Of a stretch of DNA of 64,000 nucleotides, positions 57,573 through 64,000 are shown in pieces (position 1 is the stretch's first letter; each line of letters opens with the position of its first letter). The position numbers were made by a program, and so were the translations under genes. This DNA is from Comamonadaceae bacterium. GTDB lineage: Bacteria > Pseudomonadota > Gammaproteobacteria > Burkholderiales > Burkholderiaceae_C. Under the pieces are notes generated by a model. That model was not told the origin of the DNA. It saw only the letters and a program-made list of their open reading frames with translations, and made no database searches. The DNA is taken from NCBI GenBank assembly GCA_947375135.1, contig CANCER010000005.1, positions 110,544 to 174,543 on the forward strand, written 5' to 3'.

Positions 57573-58074
57573 GCCCAATGACCTCGTCTGCGGAACAGGT
57601 CTGACTGTGTCCTGCGCCCACACTGGCAGCGCTGCGTGAGCGGTCACGGGTATCAAGAGCGTAGCAACTACACCTTGGGTGGGCGGTGCAAGGCGCATAG
57701 CTTGTTGCCGTCCGGGTCGCGCAGGTAGGCCAGGTAGAGCTTGCCCGTCGAGCCATCGCGCCAGCCGGGCGGGTCTTCGCAGGTGGTCCCGCCGTTGGCC
57801 ACGCCAGCGGCATGAAACGCATCTGCCTGCTCAGGCGAATCCATGGTGAAGCCGATGGTGCTGCCGTTGCCGTGCGTGGCCGGCTCGCCGTCGAGCGGCT
57901 GGGTAATGCCGAAAGAACCGGTGGGCGTGCGGTAGAAGTAGCGGCCCACAATGCCGTTATGCACATTCACACCGGGCTTGATGCCCAGGGTGCCCAGCAG
58001 GGCGTCGTAAAACTTGCGGGATGCTTCGAGGTGGTTAACACCGATGATGACGTGGCTGAACATAAGGTCTCCTT
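57573..58074. repeat. Direct repeat copy 2 (~500 bp, contains a VOC gene)
   Basis: Near-identical to 52521-53022. Confidence 0.9.
57668..58063 (-). CDS. VOC family protein, duplicated copy 2
   Basis: Differs from copy 1 at about five residues of 131 by eye (V/I, D/H, T/N, L/I, N/D). Confidence 0.9.
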   Translation of the reverse strand: MFSHVIIGVNHLEASRKFYDALLGTLGIKPGVNVHNGIVGRYFYRTPTGSFGITQPLDGEPATHGNGSTIGFTMDSPEQADAFHAAGVANGGTTCEDPPGWRDGSTGKLYLAYLRDPDGNKLCALHRPPKV

Positions 58075-58232
58075 TTAATTGACGCCACAAATACACCGCC
58101 CTCACACGGTCGGGCTGTTCCAATTTCGTTGATGCCTGTGGTGGGCATAATGTACCGGGGTTGGAAACACAAAAAAGGGAACCAAAAGACGTTCCGAAAA
58201 AAGCAAATCTAAGTGATTCCAAAGGAGCAGCA

Positions 58233-59066
58233 ATGGCATCGTTCACTGAGCGGGTACTCATCCTCTGCAAGACCTACCCGTCCCCAAGCGCCAAATACGC
58301 GGAAACCTCTTGCGTGGCGGGCATGACTGAAGACGGCAAGTTGATTCGGCTCTATCCGGTTCCGTTCCGGCTGGTGTCTGACGACCAGCAATTTAAAAAA
58401 TGGCAGTGGATTACGGCGCGTTTTGAAAAGGCGCGTGACGACCACCGGCCGGAAAGCCACCGTGTTTTTGTTGACACCATCGTGTGTGACCCAGACGCCT
58501 TGCCCGCAGGCAAGCATGGCTGGCCGCACCGTGCAGAGTTGCTGGCAAAGCTCCCCGTGTACTCAGACTTTGCAGAAATCGAAAGGCTCCGGGCAGATGG
58601 CGGTGCCACACTGGCCTTGCTGCGACCCGCCAGAATCATTGGGCTCGACATCACAAAGACCGATAGTCTCAACTGGACCGATAAAGAGAAAGAAAAATTG
58701 CTGAGCCTGCAGCAACAGACCGGGTTGTTTGACGAGGTGGAAGAAGGCAAGCAAATCAGGTTGCTGGAAAAGCTGCCGTTTGACTTTCACTACCGCTACG
58801 AGTGCGATGTTGCTGGGCAGACTTTTGCCTATCGGCACAAGCTGGTGGACTGGGAAATTGGCGCGCTATATAGAAACGTCCGGCGCATCCATGGCGACAA
58901 CTGGGAGGCCGCATTTCGCGCCAAACTTGAGCAGGATTTGCCTTCAAAAGACCTGATGTTTTTGCTGGGGACGATTCACCGCTTTCCCCACCAGTGGCTG
59001 CTGATCAGTCTGATCTACCCGCCTAAGCCACCTGTTGATAACCCAAATCAGGCAGGACTGTTTTAG
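58233..59066 (+). CDS. Uncharacterised protein convergent with a DUF488 gene
   Basis: MASFTERVLILCKTYPSPSAKYAETSCVAGMTEDGKLIRLYPVPFRLVSDDQQFKKWQWI...; 277 aa. Confidence 0.7.
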   Translation: MASFTERVLILCKTYPSPSAKYAETSCVAGMTEDGKLIRLYPVPFRLVSDDQQFKKWQWITARFEKARDDHRPESHRVFVDTIVCDPDALPAGKHGWPHRAELLAKLPVYSDFAEIERLRADGGATLALLRPARIIGLDITKTDSLNWTDKEKEKLLSLQQQTGLFDEVEEGKQIRLLEKLPFDFHYRYECDVAGQTFAYRHKLVDWEIGALYRNVRRIHGDNWEAAFRAKLEQDLPSKDLMFLLGTIHRFPHQWLLISLIYPPKPPVDNPNQAGLF

Positions 59067-59502
59067 CCGTCAGATGCATCACCGTTGGCCCGCCTAACTG
59101 ACGGGCTGCGCGGGCCACATACGTGCGGTGGCAGGTGGAAAAGTCCGCCTCAAAACACACCAGACAGGCTGGCGTAGCGTGGGCGATCTTGACCAGCTCG
59201 CGCAAAGATGCATCTTGCGTCTGGATGTACTTCAAGAAATCCCGCGTGTAGGTTTGCCAGTTGCCATCCGCCTTGTATTGGTTGCGGATGGGCTTGGGGC
59301 AACCCAGGGCCGGCGCGTGCAGATAGGCAATGCTATGCGTTGCCAAAGCCGCGCAGAAAGCCGTTTTTGAAAACCCTTTTTTGCGCGATAGGGGCAATTC
59401 ACGGACGTCCACGACGGTCTTCACCTGCGCGGCTTGTAGGCGGCTGATGAAGGCTTCAATGGTCAGGCCTTCGTAGCCGAGAGTGAAAATCGGGGATTGC
59501 AT
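59023..59502 (-). CDS. DUF488 family protein
   Basis: FTLGYEGLTIEAFISRLQAAQVKTVVDVRELPLSRKKGFSK; CFEADFSTCHRTYVA. Confidence 0.92.
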   Translation of the reverse strand: MQSPIFTLGYEGLTIEAFISRLQAAQVKTVVDVRELPLSRKKGFSKTAFCAALATHSIAYLHAPALGCPKPIRNQYKADGNWQTYTRDFLKYIQTQDASLRELVKIAHATPACLVCFEADFSTCHRTYVARAARQLGGPTVMHLTAKTVLPDLGYQQVA

Positions 59503-59576
59503 GCGCCGATGTTACCAAGCCCGGGCAGTACACGGATTCCATGCGCAGTTCGATTGGGAGGTGCGCATTGCGGCTC

Positions 59577-60563
59577 CTACTTCTGAACCACCGACGCGCG
59601 GCCTTCGTACGCTGCGTTAATGAAAGGCTTCGCCGCTTCCAGGTCCGCCATGGTGTTGAGCGTTACCTCCAAATTGCCTGTACCCCAATGCCCGATGTGG
59701 GTCACATCTCGGGTCTTGGGTAGTACCGTCAGCGCAGAGGCGGGGTCAACATGCAGGTACAGCAGCAGGCAATTCTTTTTATTTAGTACGACGGTGGCAA
59801 AGTTCTTCAGACGCTTGAAAGCCGCGTACACGCGCAACTCTTTGCGCTGGACATCATCACCCAACGAAAGCATGTAATCCTCCAGCGAAGTCAGCAACTG
59901 CTGCATGGGTTCGGACAAACCCGGCAGCAGTTCCGCATAGGATTTGTCGGGGCCAGGTGTTTTGCCGATAGTGACGTCTGAAATAGAAGTCGCCAAGGAG
60001 TCAGACTTCCCAGTTGCCGCCTTGGCCTGCTTGGTGGCGACCACCTTGGTACCGCTATCGCCCCCCGCGTTGGCAGACTCCAGCAGCAACAAGTCGTCAC
60101 CAAACCGGCGGTAGCGAATCAGCTCAATATTGCGGCCAATCTGCTGCACCGCGTGGCCGTCGTACTTGGTGAAATCCGCCGCTATGCACACCACGCGCGG
60201 CGCGCTCCAGTCAATGGCGTCAGCCGCCGCTGCACCCAGCTTATCCAGAACCAGCAGCTTGAATTCGGCCTTGTGGTCCATCAGCCAGTCCAGGTAAAAC
60301 AAGCCCTGGTTGATGACGTTCTCACCCACCGAACGCTTGTATTCCAGCACCACCGGGCAGTTGTTCTCGTCCAGCCCCAGCGAATCAATGCGCCCGCCGT
60401 GCGTCTTGCCGGTGGAATGCTCACTGGCCAGAAACTGGATGCTGAGCAGCGGCATCAGGTTGGCCTCGATCAGTGTTTGCAGTGGCTTCTCCAAGTCAGA
60501 AGCGCTGCCTTGTAGTTCGGTGGCCTGGCCGTTGCTCAAGCGGAAGAGTTTGATGTCGCTCAT
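59577..60563 (-). CDS. DUF5655/NucS(DUF91)-like protein
   Basis: 328 aa; GGRIDSLGLDENNCPVVLEYKRSVGENVINQGLFYLDWLMDH (D...ExK); C-terminal VQRKELRVYAAFKRLKNFATVVLNKKNCLLLYLHVDP. Confidence 0.82.
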   Translation of the reverse strand: MSDIKLFRLSNGQATELQGSASDLEKPLQTLIEANLMPLLSIQFLASEHSTGKTHGGRIDSLGLDENNCPVVLEYKRSVGENVINQGLFYLDWLMDHKAEFKLLVLDKLGAAAADAIDWSAPRVVCIAADFTKYDGHAVQQIGRNIELIRYRRFGDDLLLLESANAGGDSGTKVVATKQAKAATGKSDSLATSISDVTIGKTPGPDKSYAELLPGLSEPMQQLLTSLEDYMLSLGDDVQRKELRVYAAFKRLKNFATVVLNKKNCLLLYLHVDPASALTVLPKTRDVTHIGHWGTGNLEVTLNTMADLEAAKPFINAAYEGRASVVQK

Positions 60564-60648
60564 GGATTAACAGTCTTTTGCGCAACTTGCCTGATGGTTA
60601 TGCATGCTTTGTGCAACAAGAACGGGCCATTGCAGCCCATCCTCGCTC

Positions 60649-63624
60649 TTACGCAGTGAGGTGCTTGCCAGCAATCCCCGCCAGCTCAAACATCGTCACC
60701 TGCTGCTTGCCGAACACGGCAAGCAGTTTGGCGTCGGCGTTGATGCTGCGCTTGTCCTTGGCGTCCTGCAGGCCGTGTTCTTTGATGTAGTCCCACAGCT
60801 TCTTGATGACCTGGGTGCGGGCTACCGGTTCGCTGCCGATTACCGCTGCGAGTTCGGCGCTGGGGGTCATGCCGGAGGCGGCCGTGGTTTTGCGTGGGGC
60901 CTTGGGCTTCGCGACCTTGGCAGCAGCGGATTTGACCGCCGCAGTCTTCTTGGCCGGGGCCTTCTTCGCTGCCACACCCGTGGTCTTTCCAGCAGCTGCA
61001 GGGCGCGGTGCCGCCGTCTTGCGCGGCGGGAATTTGCTGGGGGCAAATTCAAAGTTCACCTTGCCAGCCTCGCCGTCCCAGGCCAGCATGGCCTTGAAGG
61101 CGCGGCGGGTGCGCATGGAGACAAACTTGTCGAGCAGATCGGTTTTTCCCGTGGCCAGCAGCTTTTGCATTTGGGCGCGTTCAATCGGCTGCTGCAGGAT
61201 GACCTGGCCGGTCTTGAAGTCGCAGGTCGGCGTGGGGTGCGCGTGGGTGGGCACCGAGCGGTCGCAGACGTAGTTCTTGCCATGCTCGAATACCGAGCCA
61301 CCGTGGGCGTCACCGGCTCCGGCGCCGCACTTGGGGCATGGGCCCAGCGTCTCTTGCGCGGAGAAGTCGATCAGCTCGCCGCTTTCTTCGCCGGCCTTGT
61401 CGTCGCCAAAGTCAAACTCCAGCTTGTAGTTCTTGGTCTCGTCGTCGAACTTGATGACCATCTCGGCGGTGAAGGGCCAGCCTGCCTTGGAGCGGAAGCC
61501 GTCCAGCGGGCCTATGTGCTTGTCGCGCAGGAACTGCTCGACTTCGGCCGGCTCAAAGGTGCGGCCGGCGGGGGACTTGCCGAAGGAGAAGCCGCAGCCG
61601 TCTTCATTGCCGGTCTTGCCCATGCAGGTGTAGCGGCGGTAGTTTTCGCGGACGATGCCGCCGCAGTTGGGGCAGGGTGCGGCCAGGGTGGCGTAGTCGC
61701 CGGGGATGGTGTCGCGGTCGTATTCCTTGGCCTTCTTGACCATGCGCTCGGTCATGGCGGCAATCTCGGCCATGAAGGTTTCGCGGCGCAGTTTGCCCTG
61801 CTCCATTTGCGCGAGCTTGTATTCCCACTCGCCGGTGAGTTCGGCCTTGGAGAGTTCTTCCACGCCCAGGCCGCGCAGCAGCGTCATCAGCTGGAAGGCC
61901 TTGGCTGTGGGGATGAGCTCGCGGCCTTCGCGCAGTATGTATTTCTCTGCCACCAGGCCTTCAATGATGGAGGAGCGGGTGGCTGGTGTGCCCAGGCCTT
62001 TTTCCTGCATGGCTTCGCGCAGCTCGTCGTCTTCCACCGTCTTGCCCGCGCCTTCCATGGCGCCCAGCAGCGTGGCTTCCGAATAGCGGGCGGGTGGCTT
62101 GGTTTTCAGGCCCTTGGGGTCCACCGGGTTGCCGTGCACCTTCTCGTTCGGCTGCACGGGCACCAGGTTCTGGCCCTTGTCGCCGTCCTTGGCGTCGGCC
62201 ACTTCCTCGGCGGCTTCCTTGCCGTAAATGGCCAGCCAGCCCGGCTTGACCAGCACCTTGCCTTCGGTCTTGAAGTTGTGGCTCACGGCAGGAGTCGCGA
62301 CCGTGGTGACGCGTGTCGTCACCTGGTACTCGGCGCTGGGGAAGAACACGGCCAGGAAGCGTTTCACCACCAGGTCGTATATCTTCTGCTCGGCTTCACT
62401 CAGGCCGCTGGGTGCCTGCAGCGTGGGGATGATGGCAAAGTGGTCGCTGACCTTGGCGTTGTCGAACACACGCTTGGTGGGCTTGATGTAGTTGTTGTTC
62501 AGCGCGGTGAGCGCGTGCGGTGCCAGGTGGCGCATGCCGCTGTCGGCCAGCATTTCGAAGGTGCTTTTGACCACCGGCACATAGTCTTCGGGCAGGTTGC
62601 GCGAATCGGTACGCGGGTAGGTCAGGGCCTTGTGGCGCTCATACAAAGACTGCGCAATCGACAGCGTGGTCTTGGCCGTGTAGCCGAACTTGCCGTTGGC
62701 CTCACGCTGCAGGCTGGTCAGGTCAAACAGCAAAGGCGAGGCCTGGCTGGTGGGCTTGCTTTCTTCTGTGACGGTGGCGGGCTTGCCGCGCACCAGGTCG
62801 GCAATATCCTGGGCTTCGCGTGCGCTCCAGACGCGGTCGGCCTTGAGCTCGGCGTCGTCCGGGTTCTTCTTCCACTTGGGATCAAACCACTTGGCGGGGT
62901 ACTCGCCGGCCTGGGCCGCAAAGGTGGCGTGGATTTCCCAGTAGTTGCGGCTGATGAACTTGCGGATCTGCTCTTCGCGCTCCACCACCACGCTCAGCGT
63001 GGGTGTCTGCACCCGGCCCACGGTGGTGAGGAAGAAGCCGCCGTCGCGCGAGTTGAAGGCCGTCATCGCCCGCGTGCCGTTGATGCCCACCAGCCAGTCG
63101 GCCTCGGAGCGGCAGCGCGCGGCATCGGCCAGCGGCAGCATCTGCGCATCGCTGCGCAGCTTGTCGAAGCCGTCGCGGATGGCGGCCGGCGTCATCGACT
63201 GCAGCCACAAGCGGCTCACCGGCTTGGTGATTGCGGCCTTGGCCGTGCCGGCGTATTGCAGGATCAGCCGGAAGATCAGCTCGCCTTCGCGGCCCGCGTC
63301 ACAGGCGTTGATCAGGGTCGTCACGTCCTTGCGGCGGATCAGCTTGACCAGGGCGTTCAAGCGGCCCTTGCTCTTGTCGATCGGGTTCAGGTCGAAGTGA
63401 GGCGGGATCACGGGCAGGTTGTTGAAGCTCCACTTGCCGCGCTTGACGTCGAACTCCTCCGGCGCCGCGATCTCCACCAGATGGCCCACCGCGGAGCTGA
63501 CCACATAGGTCTCGCTCTCGAAATACTCGTCGTGCTTGTCGAACTTGCCGGCCACCGGCGTGAGCGCACGCACGATGTCCTGTGCCACGCTGGGCTTCTC
63601 GGCAATGATCAGGGTCTTGCTCAT
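60649..63624 (-). CDS. topB: DNA topoisomerase III
   Basis: 991 aa; MSKTLIIAEKPSVAQDIVRAL; NACDAGREGELIFRLI; LTYPRTDSRNLPEDY; C-terminal Lys/Ala-rich tail and zinc-finger-like cysteines. Confidence 0.95.
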   Translation of the reverse strand: MSKTLIIAEKPSVAQDIVRALTPVAGKFDKHDEYFESETYVVSSAVGHLVEIAAPEEFDVKRGKWSFNNLPVIPPHFDLNPIDKSKGRLNALVKLIRRKDVTTLINACDAGREGELIFRLILQYAGTAKAAITKPVSRLWLQSMTPAAIRDGFDKLRSDAQMLPLADAARCRSEADWLVGINGTRAMTAFNSRDGGFFLTTVGRVQTPTLSVVVEREEQIRKFISRNYWEIHATFAAQAGEYPAKWFDPKWKKNPDDAELKADRVWSAREAQDIADLVRGKPATVTEESKPTSQASPLLFDLTSLQREANGKFGYTAKTTLSIAQSLYERHKALTYPRTDSRNLPEDYVPVVKSTFEMLADSGMRHLAPHALTALNNNYIKPTKRVFDNAKVSDHFAIIPTLQAPSGLSEAEQKIYDLVVKRFLAVFFPSAEYQVTTRVTTVATPAVSHNFKTEGKVLVKPGWLAIYGKEAAEEVADAKDGDKGQNLVPVQPNEKVHGNPVDPKGLKTKPPARYSEATLLGAMEGAGKTVEDDELREAMQEKGLGTPATRSSIIEGLVAEKYILREGRELIPTAKAFQLMTLLRGLGVEELSKAELTGEWEYKLAQMEQGKLRRETFMAEIAAMTERMVKKAKEYDRDTIPGDYATLAAPCPNCGGIVRENYRRYTCMGKTGNEDGCGFSFGKSPAGRTFEPAEVEQFLRDKHIGPLDGFRSKAGWPFTAEMVIKFDDETKNYKLEFDFGDDKAGEESGELIDFSAQETLGPCPKCGAGAGDAHGGSVFEHGKNYVCDRSVPTHAHPTPTCDFKTGQVILQQPIERAQMQKLLATGKTDLLDKFVSMRTRRAFKAMLAWDGEAGKVNFEFAPSKFPPRKTAAPRPAAAGKTTGVAAKKAPAKKTAAVKSAAAKVAKPKAPRKTTAASGMTPSAELAAVIGSEPVARTQVIKKLWDYIKEHGLQDAKDKRSINADAKLLAVFGKQQVTMFELAGIAGKHLTA

Positions 63625-63691
63625 CGGTCTAGGTCTTCCCTACTCTTTTCTATGGCGGGGGACTCGAAATCCCCTGCCTACAATCCGGCCT

Positions 63692-63728
63692 CGCGTGTGT
63701 GCATGTACGTGCACGTGCACGCGCACAC
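63692..63728. other. 37-bp uninterrupted alternating purine-pyrimidine tract (Z-DNA-prone)
   Basis: CGCGTGTGTGCATGTACGTGCACGTGCACGCGCACAC; contains palindrome CGTGCACGTGCACG. Confidence 0.85.
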
Positions 63729-63757
63729 CCATGATTTCAATGTAACCACAACTCCAG

Positions 63758-64000
63758 ATGCCACCAGCCGCCCGCCCAAAGACCGCTGCCGCCCCACCCC
63801 CGCCAGCCAAGGGCAAACGCATCCAGGTGCGCCGCTCCGGCATCCACGGCAAGGGCGTCTACGCGGTCGCGCCCATCGCGGCGGACGAGGTGATCATCGA
63901 GTACACCGGCGAGCGCATCAGCTGGGACGAGGCGATGGACCGCCACCCGCACGACCCCGCCCAGCCCAACCACACCTTCTATTTCCATGTTGAAGACGGC
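63758..64000 (+). CDS. SET-domain protein, N-terminal part (runs off the window end)
   Basis: MPPAARPKTAAAPPPPAKGKRIQVRRSGIHGKGVYAVAPIAADEVIIEYTGERISWDEAMDRH. Confidence 0.85.
   Translation, partial: MPPAARPKTAAAPPPPAKGKRIQVRRSGIHGKGVYAVAPIAADEVIIEYTGERISWDEAMDRHPHDPAQPNHTFYFHVEDG

Noticed and set aside
63651-63681. tRNA T-arm-like stretch (GGGGGACTCGAAATCCCCTGCC)
   Set aside because: Only one hairpin arm; no acceptor, D or anticodon arms found around it.
60604-63993. 1129-aa plus-strand ORF antisense to topB
   Set aside because: Mirror ORF produced by high-GC codon bias; topB on the other strand is a clear full-length family match.
1-64000. CRISPR arrays, rRNA operons, complete tRNAs, IS elements or prophage
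   Set aside because: No regularly spaced repeats, transposase-like ORFs, rRNA-like sequence or phage structural genes seen on reading; a dedicated scan (tRNAscan-SE, ISfinder, CRISPR finder) would be needed to exclude small elements.

Overview
64 kb of GC-rich, gene-dense bacterial chromosome. Gene content resembles a Burkholderiales/Comamonadaceae-type betaproteobacterium (inference from gene content only). The first ~44 kb is mostly metabolic: a SulP transporter and a universal stress protein; a lactate-utilisation cluster (permease, FAD/Fe-S dehydrogenase, LutB/LutC/LutA-like proteins) with a divergent FadR/GntR regulator and two TGGT-N3-ACCA operators; BrnTA-like and TacAT-like toxin-antitoxin pairs; a 2-keto-3-deoxygalactonate (DgoK/DgoA) cluster; rsmI-yraN-SIS-BON; aquaporin; a compact NAD(P)H/FAD/2Fe-2S oxidoreductase - membrane protein - octaheme cytochrome c - membrane protein module; a GGDEF/EAL protein; and a fused DctQM TRAP transporter. 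From ~43.4 to ~60.6 kb the content is accessory or defence-like: Fic, two DUF4143 ATPases flanking sbcDC, an orphan CopG-type antitoxin, a broken AlbA_2/RecG-like ATPase, a DUF1016 PD-(D/E)xK nuclease, an uncharacterised protein convergent with a DUF488 protein, and a DUF5655/NucS-like protein. A ~500-bp direct repeat carrying a VOC gene, plus a DUF1016 remnant, bounds part of this region. topB and a truncated SET-domain gene close the window. Best leads: the octaheme electron-transfer module, the duplicated block, in-frame palindromic peptide repeats in two neighbouring accessory genes, the DUF488 gene pair, an operator array abutting the Fic start codon, and a perfect terminator-like hairpin inside a coding sequence. 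All family calls are from reading translated sequence; no database search was run.
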